A stretch of 64,000 nt of DNA from Sanderia malayensis. Lineage: Eukaryota; Cnidaria; Scyphozoa; Semaeostomeae; Pelagiidae. A program made the translations under genes and the position numbers. The stretch's first letter is position 1, and every line of letters begins with the position of its first letter. Of this stretch, positions 30,259 through 40,693 are shown piece by piece. Below the pieces are notes generated by a model. The model had not been told where the DNA came from. It did not search any database and was given only the letters and a program-made list of their open reading frames with translations. Where the stretch lies: positions 1-64,000 of the forward strand of contig RQOL01000851.1 in the NCBI GenBank assembly GCA_013076295.1. The letters run 5' to 3'.

Positions 30259-31535
30259 ATGAACAAGAACAGAAATTCTGCCAATACGGCAACACTGCTG
30301 TTCTGGAAACAGTGGTGACAGCAAAGGCGAATACAAGTTGCTTTGCAGTGAAATCATCTGCAGTTCTAAACGCAAAACCAATGCACAAGACGTCACCGAA
30401 CTACTCGTGTTCAATGTGAAACGTTTTCACGAGTATGAGAAAGTCGTTCAAGATAGCAAGAAATGCGCATCGCTGCAAAAATTGCGCAAAATTAAAACTG
30501 ATTCCAACAAGCAGACAGACGATGACGACGACACCGATGGCGAAGACGACAACGACAACGACGACAACGACGATGTTGGCTTTACTCGGTGCAAGAGGGC
30601 AAACTAACCGCACACACCCTCGGCAAATTCAACAATGCCCTGTTCGACATTCACAATGTCCTATCACAGAGCATCAACACGGGCGTGCAACTGACCCAAC
30701 AGAAAGATTCTACTAACAAATCCTCCTCCTCATCAGCATCATCTCAAGCAGTGCAACCCAGCAAAGCCGACAATCTGCTCAAGTTCCAAACGATCGAAAA
30801 CGTTTTGGGCTACCAGGCCGGCTACCTACTGAACCAGTGCATCCCCATCAGTGAAGCGGATAAAAAGACAAACATCAATTCTATCAAAAATCCCTCCAAA
30901 CCAAAGCCGGTCAGAAACAGAAGAAAAACATCCCGGTCAATACTCAAAAATTTTATGCCTTGGAACTTTGCAACTTCTGAAATCCGAATACGAACAGCGA
31001 GCAAAAAGATGAGTGCATATTTATTCTCCTCCCAAACCAAAAGCACCTGATCGCTGCAAACAACGATCCACACGCCTGGTACGACGTGGCGTGCATTCTC
31101 AGTCGCAAAGACGTCAGTTCAAAGCAGCCCGTTAGCGACAGCGCCACCATTCAATTGACTGGTTTTCAAACAAGGCAATACATGAAATTCCTAAAGGCGC
31201 CTACGAGCGCCTACTTCACACACTTCAGCAACCTGGCAGGCATCGTCGAGAAGCCGGACACGACCCAACAGTTGAAACGTCAACTGAAAGCATACGAAAA
31301 ACAGTATCGCATCGATCTGTCCCTCGAAGACGACGACGACGACAACAACAACAACAACATCGATGACAGTCATCATGTCATCACGGCCGCCTTGAAACAG
31401 AACATCTTGGCAAATCAATTCTCAGAACAACAAGGCTTCTGCCCTTCCATTCCTCCTACGACACCGAAAACAAGCAAGAAAACAACAAAAAAACGCCCCA
31501 CCACATTGTTTCTCCCCGATACTGTTGATGCTGCT

Positions 31536-31566
<31 letters not shown>

Positions 31567-31826
31567 TCGATGCCGATACTGTGATACTCAAGAATGCCGG
31601 CGACGGTGATTCCATGGACGAAGATGCCCTAGCTGCAATGATGCTCACACCGATGGCAGCACCAAAGAAGAAAAAACCGAAACTCAGTGCCATCGCTGCA
31701 ACCGATGCACTCACCTCAGCACCGCCACCACCGGCATCACCAGCAACATCTGACATAACGCCACCGCAACCGCAGCTGTCGCCAAGAGGCAACTTGCGCA
31801 GAGCAAATACAGTAAAGAGACAATAA
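30259..31826 (+). pseudogene. Unknown protein gene, several frameshifts
   Basis: ATG at 30259 follows a TATA box. Coding style passes through at least four segments in shifting frames: 30259-30315, 30305-30600, 30589-31030 and 31030-31826. The conceptual length is ~520 aa. Early parts are Cys/Lys-containing (LLCSEIICSSKRKTN) and then very acidic. The middle is globular (LLKFQTIENVLGYQAGYLL). The C-terminal third holds Asp runs, an Ala run, a basic KKKKPK block and Pro-rich ends. A polyadenylation signal AATAAA overlaps the stop at ~31825. No family is recognised. It is the most decayed of the plus-strand genes. Confidence 0.45.
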
Positions 31827-31891
31827 ATATTTTTTTTTCCTGTATTTTCATTGTTTTTTATCATCAAAAAAAAAAAAAACGAATAAAATGT

Positions 31892-32929
31892 CTATTTTCT
31901 CTCGATCGCAACCCTCTCTACAGAGCCTAAACAAACAGCACAACACGTTAATCTAATGTCCTTTTGAACTTCCTTTAGTCGATAAATACAAACACTGTTC
32001 CAATCCAACATTGTCTGCTTCTGCTCTCCGTCTTTAAAGTCGAAATACGCCTTTTCCCTGTCCGTCAGCTCCTCGTACGGATGCGATCGTACGAGTCCCG
32101 TCAAATACACCGAGCGCAGTCGTTTCATGCTGATCGATTCACACGACATCATGTGTTCCATCAACTGCCACGGTATGGTCCGTAGCAGCTTACCTCTTCT
32201 CACAAATTCTGCCACATCTTTCCTGCGCGCATCAGCCACCAACTCGTTCTGGGCCTCCACTTCCCGCAACACTTTCGTAAAAAAACTCCACTTGAACAAC
32301 GTGCCTCCACTCGCCAGTGCCACATGGCAAAGAATGTACTTGAAACCGTCGTGTTTCTTACACGGTGAATTGCAAGTCACTCGCGTCTCCGTCACGTTGA
32401 TGACATTGGAATCCAACCGCTCACACAGCCAACACTCCAAACACAGCTGTCGTTGTCGCATCACTCTTGCCGCTCCTCCTCGCGGTCTTTTCACACAGAC
32501 GCACCAACGAAACACGACGTTGTTTTGACACTCGGAACACACCAGTCCTGGCCCTCTTTGCTCGTACGTTCGCTTCACTTCATCGAACACCCTTTGAAAG
32601 TCGGCCAACATACCCACCTCCTTCTCTTGACTGTACATCGGAAGTATTGTCGTCGACTTCTGCACAAACTCCTTCAAAATGAACTTGTCCTCGTTACTGG
32701 CCAAAAACGTCACGATTTTTCGCATTGCGTACAGCAACACATTCGCCACGCACGCGCTATCTTTGTCGACCACATTGAAAAATAGATCGCTGTACGCGAC
32801 GCGTTCCCTCTTGAACAGCAAATGAATCGTCACACTGTTCGCCGCGACGCGTCGTTCCAACCGCTGCTTCTCCTCCTCTGCCCGCCTTCGTTTTTTCTCC
32901 GGTCTAAAATCGCAAACAAACCAATCAGT
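31892..32929 (-). CDS. Cysteine-rich zinc-binding protein, start unresolved
   Basis: An open frame of ~345 codons ends at 31892. It has no ATG in its first 60 codons; a splice-acceptor-like GATTTTAG at about 32900-32907 or a lost start are the options. Cysteine pairs CSEC, CVC, CLECWLCE and CNSPCKKH within residues ~130-200, plus CCAVC near the end, indicate zinc-ribbon-like sites. The N-terminal ~20 residues are a charged helix (EKKRRRAEEEKQR). It is the only minus-strand gene among the plus-strand block and is divergent from 33025. No family is recognised. Confidence 0.5.
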   Translation of the reverse strand, partial: TDWFVCDFRPEKKRRRAEEEKQRLERRVAANSVTIHLLFKRERVAYSDLFFNVVDKDSACVANVLLYAMRKIVTFLASNEDKFILKEFVQKSTTILPMYSQEKEVGMLADFQRVFDEVKRTYEQRGPGLVCSECQNNVVFRWCVCVKRPRGGAARVMRQRQLCLECWLCERLDSNVINVTETRVTCNSPCKKHDGFKYILCHVALASGGTLFKWSFFTKVLREVEAQNELVADARRKDVAEFVRRGKLLRTIPWQLMEHMMSCESISMKRLRSVYLTGLVRSHPYEELTDREKAYFDFKDGEQKQTMLDWNSVCIYRLKEVQKDIRLTCCAVCLGSVERVAIERK

Positions 32930-33024
32930 TCAATTCTTTTTATCCCTCCCCGCGCGCATAAATACTCATTGAAATACACACGCGCGCACACTTGAGAGAG
33001 AGAGAGGATAGATACGAACGCATC

Positions 33025-34149
33025 ATGTCGTCGTCGTCTTTGAAAGAACACTTTTTCAAACATCACGAACACGATCTGTCACAGACCGAGAAACGTTCGC
33101 TCGCCTTCATACCCGAAAACGATCGACAGAATCTCCTGCAACAGCATCTGACTCGTCTCGACGATCGACAATTCTACGTCGTCGACGTGCTCGTACACCG
33201 ACCGCAAGTCGTCATCGCTCGTGAACAACTCGTCAAACACCTGGAACACCTCCGATCGACTAAATACTCAACACTCGTCTACCACATCAGCACTCAACAC
33301 AAGTGTCGTCAAAACGATCTGTTCAATCTGCTCACCGTCGTACAATTCAAACCGAAGCAAAAAGCCGACACCAACTGTCAAAACTGGCTGAACAACAACG
33401 CCTTTCACGAGCTCTTCAAGCGCATCCACGCCGTGGCCGTGCAACTGTTCGCCTACCTGTGCCTGTCGGAAAGCCTCAAACTATTCAAAGCCCACTGCAA
33501 TCACACTGGCTGCATCCTCGACACTTACCCGACCGACGACTTGTTCGTCGCGGCAACGACGGCACAATCTGGCAAATCGGACAGTGTCGGAGGTGAAAAA
33601 CGATCATTCGCCGCTCCGCTTTCCAAGATCACAAAACTCGCTTGCGATGACGACGCCATAGCATCTGAAACAGAAAAACGAAAACATCACGATTACCTTC
33701 TGTGCACATCGTTCATGAACTACGGTCAATGCAGCGCCCCGTTCGTCAACATCTACTGTCACGAAATGCACCAACACGCAGACGACAATCCCACCGAACA
33801 AATCGTGCACCACATCGTACTCGACGAACAGGTCAACAAACGCAAAGACATTCACTTTGTCTCCCACCACCACCAACAGCAGCACGATAAAAAACCAATC
33901 GGTAAAAAACGTAAACGAACCTGTACGACACCACCAGCAGCAGCAGCAGCAGCAGCAAAAAAACAACAGCCACCGACAACAATCTCCGAAAACGATTCCC
34001 ACCACTCGTTCTTGTCGTCCTCCTCCTCGTCCAGCTGCTCTTCCTCGTCATCGCCGTCTTCAGAGGACGAACAGCGCCAACAAAAGAAACACAAAAAGAC
34101 AAAGAAATCCTCCAAAAAGCCACCGTCGACCACTGCAGCTGTCCACTAA
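33025..34149 (+). CDS. Unknown protein with basic, Ser-rich tail
   Basis: 374 aa, intact, from ATG at 33025; an upstream in-frame TTG at 32992 is rejected. TATA (CATAAATAC, about 32957) lies ~65 nt upstream, and the leader contains CACACGCGCGCACAC and a (GA) run. Residues 1-250 are globular, rich in His and Cys (HNHTGCILDTY region, CTSFMNYGQCSAPF, IYCHEMHQH), which could bind metal. The tail has poly-Ala, poly-Ser, an acidic patch and a Lys-rich end. No family is recognised. Confidence 0.6.
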   Translation: MSSSSLKEHFFKHHEHDLSQTEKRSLAFIPENDRQNLLQQHLTRLDDRQFYVVDVLVHRPQVVIAREQLVKHLEHLRSTKYSTLVYHISTQHKCRQNDLFNLLTVVQFKPKQKADTNCQNWLNNNAFHELFKRIHAVAVQLFAYLCLSESLKLFKAHCNHTGCILDTYPTDDLFVAATTAQSGKSDSVGGEKRSFAAPLSKITKLACDDDAIASETEKRKHHDYLLCTSFMNYGQCSAPFVNIYCHEMHQHADDNPTEQIVHHIVLDEQVNKRKDIHFVSHHHQQQHDKKPIGKKRKRTCTTPPAAAAAAAKKQQPPTTISENDSHHSFLSSSSSSSCSSSSSPSSEDEQRQQKKHKKTKKSSKKPPSTTAAVH

Positions 34150-34220
34150 CAACAACAATCCCTCCTATTTATACATCCTTTTATTTTCATTCGTTATTGT
34201 CATCGCACACCTGCCCTACC

Positions 34221-34352
34221 AGCAGCAAAAAAATTAGTCGTAACAAAAGAATTCCTAGCAGCAAAAAGATTAGTCGTCGTAACAATAGCAGCAAAAAGAT
34301 AAGCGGCAGCAAAAGAATTATCAGCAGCAAAAAAATTAGCAGCAGCAAAAAA
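34221..34352. promoter_or_regulatory. AGCAGCAAAAA repeat cluster before the 34439 gene
   Basis: Five AGCAGCAAAA copies (from 34221, 34258, 34287, 34323 and 34341) plus one GGCAGCAAAA, most followed by a short (A)GATTAG/AATTAG, lie ~30-150 bp upstream of TATA (GTATAAAG, 34381-34388) and the ATG at 34439. Same motif and orientation as at the minus-strand gene 3014-4231. Confidence 0.7.
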
Positions 34353-34438
34353 CACAATAGATCTTTTATTTCACTCAACTGTATAAAGCCACTCGCAATG
34401 CAACGCAAAGTCAGTCGCTTGCTCACACACAGCACTCA

Positions 34439-35025
34439 ATGGATAGTCAAGCAACAACAAGTGCTACTGGTGGTGATGCTGCTGCTGATGATGCCACTGC
34501 TGGAGTACACATCCTCGAGAAGCAACTGAAACAAACAAAACGCATCAATCTGACTTTGCGAAACACAAACGCAAAACTACAAAGGCATCTCCTTCATCAC
34601 AGCGAACACAGTTACAAGCTTCTCAAACAGCAAGAAAAGAAAAATCTACTTCTCTACACAACACTTGCAGCACAACTCGCAATCGGCAAAAAACTCAAAC
34701 TGCGACTCAAATACTATCGGCGTTGTCTCGCCATTGGCGGCAACACATCATCATCCACACCTATGAAAGAAAAAAACAGCAACCAAAAAAAGACGTCTTC
34801 GTAATCGACAGCGACGACGAAATCGAAGACGACGATGACCTCAGCCTCAACTCGAGCATCGAGTATTTCCTCGAAAACGAAGAAGAAGAACAAGAAGACG
34901 AAGGCATAGGCAAAGACAAACGTGAAGCCGCCGCAGTTCGAAAAGCTCAAAGCGATCCACACGTCCTTCAACATGCCTTCACCGCATTTCCAGAACTGAA
35001 CACAAGCGTAAACGACCAAATGTAA
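34439..35025 (+). pseudogene. Coiled-coil/acidic protein gene with frameshift
   Basis: ATG at 34439, 58 nt after a TATA box. The first ~115 residues are a Lys/Leu-rich coiled coil (LEKQLKQTKRINLTLRNTNA). In an A7 run near 34785-34795 the coding style moves to the frame ending at 35025, which is strongly acidic (SDDEIEDDDDLSLNSS; ENEEEEQEDEG). The conceptual length is ~195 aa. No family is recognised. The homopolymer position leaves room for an assembly error. Confidence 0.5.
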
Positions 35026-35686
35026 CTATTTTCTTTTATTATTATTATTGTTACTGCTGTCATTAGGTTGTTCTTCTCTGCTTGCTTTCCTCTTCTTTCT
35101 TGAACTTCTTGATCTTCTTTCACAACAACTCGAGGCGTCTATGCGTGTGTGTGTGTGTGCGCGCGTTTTTCAAAGATGAAATATCAAATATCTAGAGAAT
35201 TTTGATTTTGTCGATGAATCATGTTTGATTTTTTTTTCTTGCCAAAATTTTTTTCCTCGTTTCTTGCTAGCATTGGTATATCATCCGTATATAGGCTTGT
35301 GCGTTTTTTCCGTCGTCTCACAGCTAGATGTTTGAACATGTATTTACCTTTAGCCAATACATGTCAAAACATCTAACTGTGCGTTTTTTTTTTACCAAAG
35401 CCTTCCTCAATCCGTTTGTTCCCGTATCTATGAAACAATTTTTTTCAAAACTTGTTTGGCAGAAACGTGAACGAACAAATATATACGTACAGGAAGTCGT
35501 TTTCAAACGTTGACTTCCTTAGCAAGATAATTTTCTTTTTCGTGATGAAAAACATTCAACATTATTGCAATGCGAATCATGCGAAAATTAATATGGTATT
35601 GCCTGCTTGATCACTTGCAGCTGTATCACAGTTCTTTTTCTCACCTTTCTGATTGTTTCAGACATGACTGTTAACAACAAAAACAA

Positions 35687-35840
35687 CTGTATCTGCGTCT
35701 GGCAAAGTCAATCATATATCTGCCCGACTGTTACTACAGTGACAATATCATCTGAAAATGAATATTTCTTTTTGATTCTCGTTTATCCAATGACAAACTC
35801 ATCTGCGCATATTTGTTTTGAAAAAACCGAATTGTGATAC
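35687..35840. repeat. Imperfect direct repeat, copy 1 (copy 2 at 36044-36180)
   Basis: Segments beginning CTGTATCTG(C/T)GTCTG and ending near GAAAA(A/G)ACCGAATTG occur twice, ~355 bp apart, with many substitutions and a small deletion in the second copy. Neither copy contains a convincing gene. This points to an old local duplication. Confidence 0.7.
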
Positions 35841-36686
35841 TCTTTTCTTCTTGACATCCCAAATTGTATAAATTTTCCAGCATTTGCTAATTTGCGATAA
35901 TCAATATCTTGCGTCTGTGTCTTTCGCCTTTTATGGTAGTTTCACCGATAGAGGAATTCCCACAAATATTGAAAATCATTGATGTCTGTACACTGGTCCA
36001 CTTATGTCATCAAACACAGCCCAGTCTGCTCGCTTGCTGCAACTGTATCTGTGTCTGACAAACGCCAATCATAGATCTGCCCGACTCTTGCTACAGTGTC
36101 CGACTATTGCTATTGTTCTCGTTTATTCAATAACAAACTCATCTGCGCATAGTTGTTTTGAAAAGACCGAATTGCGAACAACAATTAACAAACACGGAGC
36201 AATCGCTTTCATCTGCATTTTCATAATCCACAGGATGCAATGGAATTATTTCATAGTCTCCCTTTTTTTTTCATAAAGGAGTCAATTTTCAACTTTATTG
36301 CCCACCTTCAAAATTGCTAAAAATTCGAAAGTTTCTGATTGGTTCTTTGAATTCAATCTCAAGTTGAGAACGTGAATTTTTCTGTCTCTTCAGGATGACT
36401 AGAGCTCAGCTTCTTGCAGAATTAGATGGTCTAACATTCTCCTCGTTGCTTTCGCTTGTGTAATTAAAATAGTATTGATTTCTTCCTCCTCTTCTTCTTC
36501 TTCTTCTTCTTCTTCTGGCCATCTCCGTTCTGTGCCGATTCTGCTCACGTTGATCACCAATGCGTTCATAATCATCATCATCATTTTCTGAATGTTTATT
36601 GGGAGGAATCTAACTTGCTACAAGATGGTCTCTCTCACTTCTTCGTTATTGCCTTGAAAATCAACGAAATCCATTTCCTGTAACAC

Positions 36687-36732
36687 GCAACCAACACTCC
36701 AAATATCATAGGAGATTTGGAGTGTTGGTTGC
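36687..36732. repeat. Perfect 18-bp inverted repeat, 10-nt loop
   Basis: Arms 36687-36704 (GCAACCAACACTCCAAAT) and 36715-36732 are exactly complementary. One arm encodes the kinase-like IWSVGC motif on the minus strand; the other is its inverted copy. It reads as a templated inverted duplication that overwrote upstream coding sequence. Confidence 0.9.
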
Positions 36733-37673
36733 ACTCAATTTCAATTTTCAATTCACTCAACAAAGACCGTGCTTCTGCCATCTGAAACACAAATACAAAG
36801 TTGCAAGAAGAATATCTGAAAAGTTCTACATACTTCAACCAACTTCAGCTAACAGTAAAACATTATGTGCTGATGAAGGAAAAATCAATCTGCTTTATCG
36901 ACCCCAGAGGCGGGTTGAAGGGATACAATGGTATTTTTGACGTTACTCTCTACGAACATCTACAGTTTTATATTTATATTCATTCTTCTTAACAAACAGA
37001 GGTAATAGCCAAAAGAGCAAGGTTATCTTCCAACTTCTCAATTGTTTTTTGCTTTACCAAATAGCATGCCATAGCTAATTGATTGACCAGCTCCTGAAAA
37101 CTTTTTGGTACTTCATCATCATCATCATTACAACTATGACAGTATGTGTTCAAAATATCATCTTTGACCTAAAAAACAATATCTTGCATCTGTATTTTTT
37201 GACAAAATAAAAAACAATTGTACTCATGACTGACTTGAAATCGTAATTGGGAACTTTTTCACAATTATCAATATATCAACAAACATCCATTTCTTGAAAA
37301 CTTGCGTAGTTTATTCTGGTCGATTTCTGCAATCTTTTTATTTTCAACACGTCCCTGACTGGTCCATGATATTCAATGTGTTTAGCACATTTCAAAAAAT
37401 GGCAACATTTCTGACTCGTCGTCCATAATATGCGATGTGCGTAGCACCTGAAACAACTTCTTTTTTTGCCTGTGCCTCTAGCTGCTCCGTCTTCATTTTC
37501 GAAATAAAGCGCAAGGTGTAATTCGTTTGATTTTCCATTTGCTTCAGCTCCTCTATAATCTTCTGCACTTGTTCGCATTGTTTTGTTTGGAATTTGATAT
37601 CATTGCTTCTAAACCATCTTTTTTCTTCTTCTTCTTTGAATCCATCTTCTTAGCTTCTCCAGGCAAAACCTTT

Positions 37674-37735
37674 CAAATGATTGCTGTCAAATCGACAAAC
37701 TGAAAACTGTTTGTCAATTTGACAGCAATCATTTG
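37674..37735. repeat. 27-bp inverted repeat, 8-nt loop
   Basis: Arms 37674-37700 and 37709-37735 are complementary with a single mismatch (core CAAATGATTGCTGTCAAAT). It lies in the decayed kinase-like region and ends one of its short open frames. Confidence 0.9.
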
Positions 37736-39280
37736 TACACAATATTTGCCGCTTGCTTTGATGTAAAGAGTTCCACAGCTATTTATTGGATACTTATGCC
37801 ACGTTAGCATTCGCAACTCCTCGTTCTTCTTCGGCTTGCTTTTCATGCACCGATCTACTTGCTTTTGTATTTCCATGTCTGACTTTTGTAATCAGTTGTC
37901 GACAGTTTTCCAAGTTTCCATTGTCTTTCTATCATGATTAATGAATGTCCGTTTATAACTCCTTTTTTTCGTCGTCTTCTTCTTCATAGTCAGAGAATAG
38001 CTTCGTTGAAATTGAAGTTAAAATTCTAACTGTTGCCTCTTCAATGCAGAATAATTTCATCTTTGCTTTCACCTTCTTTGCAGTTCATAATGGAATTGTT
38101 GTAAACAAACACTCTTTGTACGCCAAAACTTGATATGTGCGCCAATTGTTCAACCTCCAAAGTCTAAAAGGCTTAGCTTATCCCCACGACAGGAAAACAA
38201 CTCCTGTGTTCTTGAGCATTCACTTTCCTTGTCATCATTAGAACCCATGCATTAACAGCTTTTGATTCAGCTTGAAACTGTTGATTCATCATCTTGTAAA
38301 ACAACACACCGATCTTCAAGTAACCAAAATAATAACTCCATGCCAAATCATCAACATCAATCGTTAAACTCCTTATTAATGTGAGACACATCATTGGAAA
38401 AACAGAGCCCATCTATTTTTTATCTTCGGTTAATCCTTCAATTTTATCCAACATTGCAGAGTTTATTAACTAAGTTTGACCCGCTGAATTAAGTGATGCC
38501 AAAGCCAGAATATATTGATTCTCTTATGCAGATAGCACTAGCTCTGATTTGCGAATTCACCTTCATCCTTTCCTCCTTGTTCTTGTATTGGGGTTTTGTT
38601 GTACGAATGCCACTGTTGGTCGAACAATTTTACAGAAGAAAATACACAATAAAACCACTTGCGTTTGGTCGTTTGTGATAATTGTACTCTAGCATGCTCT
38701 CCATTCTTCTCAAATGTTTCACCCAGTAAACATGTTCTGCATCTGTTGTTCTATTTAAATCTAATTTACCTGAGAGTCGATGTTTCTTTATAGATCAAGA
38801 TGAAAGTCATCTAAGATCTTTTTTTTTTCGCATGATTCCAATTTGCTAACATGTGACACATTTTAACAAATATCTAACACCAAGCGATGTTTTGTCTCCA
38901 TTTTTCGAATCCATTTTTACTACCAACTTCACTTTTTTGATACTGTCCGCCAACCGTGATTTCCAATAAAGTCACAAAATTGTTAAAAGATAAAAAATCA
39001 AACATGATTTTACATGGAATATTCTAACAGCACTTAACATTCTTTAACGCGCGCACACACACACACGCACAGCTGCATATCTTCTGACAATCTCCTTTAT
39101 CCTCACTAATTGTTCTTCTGACTCCACGTCGTCTCACTTTTCCAATTGTATTAATGGAAATTAATGTATAATGCTTACAATCAACAACAATAACCCAGCA
39201 ACCTCGTTGCTCCGACATGCAATATAAATTCAACGCCTCAACACATCGCACATCAGTCGTCGTCGACTACTCCTATCAAC

Positions 39281-40504
39281 ATGCTCACAACACACAGCCT
39301 TACTACTACTCCTCGTTTCAACATACCGCCGCCGTCGCCACCAGTGACCACACCACTCTACGAAATCAAACCGTTCCGACACACTCTAAACCAATTCCTC
39401 AAAGAATCTCACTCCGAACGCAACATCCGACAAGCGTGCAAATGGAACCTCGTCAACTATGCATGGCTTCAACACATGAATCAACTGCTTCCCACATCCG
39501 ACGTCAAATGCTTCTGGCTCGATCGTCACATCACCGCCCCCGGCTCATTTTCACCACCGCCTTCCAACACTAGTCTGATCAGCTACTACAACACCTGCTA
39601 CAGCCAACTGCAACATCAAATCACATACACCGCAGCACAAGCCTTCCGCTCCCCCTTTACGCAAGCACTCCTGAAACGCAACATCGGAAATCCGCACACG
39701 AAATCCATAATCAACACAGGCGATGACGAAGACGAAGCTCCCGAAGATCTAGACGAGTCGTTTTGGCCCTCCGTTCAAGAACAGATTCAAAAGATGATGC
39801 TCCATCAAAGCGCACAACGCTACAATATCAACTACGAACTGCCACTCATCGACCTACACGATGCCTACGCAGAAAAACGAGAATATTCCCCCATAGCTCC
39901 CCACGTCTCCGTACTTGAACCGTACGTACCTTGCGACCTATCGCTCATCGACGTCTACGAATTCAGCGACGCGATCTGTTTTTTCAAACGTGACGAGCCT
40001 CTCGCAGAAGACGAATTCCACGATCAATTCAAATGGTTCACCCACCTCCAAGATCGCGCCAAACTCAACGACGCCAACAAAGAAGACTTTCGCGACTTCT
40101 CAACCTGGCTACGTCTCATAAATAAATCATTCATCCAAATTACTCACGCCTTTCCGTCACAAAAAAATTACATCAACAAACAGTTCATCAGCCCTCATTT
40201 CCAGCACTACGACTTCCTATTCTACGGTTTCTCCAAGCATCTCAACCTCCTCACACAACTCGCCACCTACCTTAAACTACTACCGCTTAAAGACGAAGCC
40301 TGGTGCAGAATGTCCTACAGCGTCCACTTCTATCGTCCGCATACAAGCTGGCAATGCATTCCGGCAAAAATGGAAGGCTGCGGCTGCTGTACCGATTACA
40401 GCCGCAATTACACCATTGACGACGACGACGCCGATTACTTTCCCAGGGAATGTCTCGAACTCGTTCTACCGTTCAGAACATTACACGAAAAACAACAAAA
40501 GTAA
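39281..40504 (+). CDS. 407-aa unknown protein
   Basis: Intact, from ATG at 39281. TATA (CAATATAAATTC, about 39218-39230) lies ~55 nt upstream. The Thr/Pro-rich N-terminus (~30 residues) is followed by a globular helical protein rich in Tyr, Phe and His (FRHTLNQFLKESHSERNIRQ). An acidic segment DDEDEAPEDLDESFW lies near residue 150, and there is a Cys cluster near the end (MEGCGCCTDY). Composition differs from the Asp/Arg-run proteins of the left half. No family is recognised. Its intactness beside the decayed island suggests recent function or recent acquisition. Confidence 0.65.
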   Translation: MLTTHSLTTTPRFNIPPPSPPVTTPLYEIKPFRHTLNQFLKESHSERNIRQACKWNLVNYAWLQHMNQLLPTSDVKCFWLDRHITAPGSFSPPPSNTSLISYYNTCYSQLQHQITYTAAQAFRSPFTQALLKRNIGNPHTKSIINTGDDEDEAPEDLDESFWPSVQEQIQKMMLHQSAQRYNINYELPLIDLHDAYAEKREYSPIAPHVSVLEPYVPCDLSLIDVYEFSDAICFFKRDEPLAEDEFHDQFKWFTHLQDRAKLNDANKEDFRDFSTWLRLINKSFIQITHAFPSQKNYINKQFISPHFQHYDFLFYGFSKHLNLLTQLATYLKLLPLKDEAWCRMSYSVHFYRPHTSWQCIPAKMEGCGCCTDYSRNYTIDDDDADYFPRECLELVLPFRTLHEKQQK

Positions 40505-40693
40505 TTTTTAACTATTTTTTTCTTTCCCATACTTAATCACCTATTTCAACTTTATAATAATAATCACACTGATTTCATATATATATTGCACAACGTACTC
40601 CTGTGTTTTTTTTCTATACCTTATTAACGCCTAATCAATGGGACTTTACCTCGGCACACTTCGTACGCCATCGGACTTACCCTCAGCCTAACG

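Larger units (their letters stand above)
36399..38460 (-). pseudogene. Decayed protein-kinase-like gene
   Basis: On the minus strand at ~36660-36720 the reading YDIWSVGCVLQEMDF is the classical kinase subdomain IX pattern (DxWSxGC). Downstream an open tail (36399-36584) with a Glu run could be C-lobe. Upstream (37270-38460) are fragments in shifting frames, such as NEELRMLTWHKYPI (37673-37876) and SSFGVQRVFVYNN (~38110-38140), compatible with N-lobe elements. T-run AG acceptors near 37170 and 36838 suggest former introns. Only the subdomain IX match is strong. It is non-functional and may derive from a host gene. Confidence 0.4.
35037..39240. other. AT-rich, gene-poor island inside the Polinton
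   Basis: Base composition drops clearly in GC compared with the flanking viral genes, and no long open frame exists on either strand. It holds a kinase-like remnant (36399-38460), two hairpins, a GAA/TTC-type run near 36485-36515, and an imperfect direct repeat. The island is bracketed by oppositely oriented AACGCGCGCACACACACAC tracts (35141-35166 reversed, 39047-39068). It may be captured host DNA or a decayed block of former viral genes. Confidence 0.6.
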
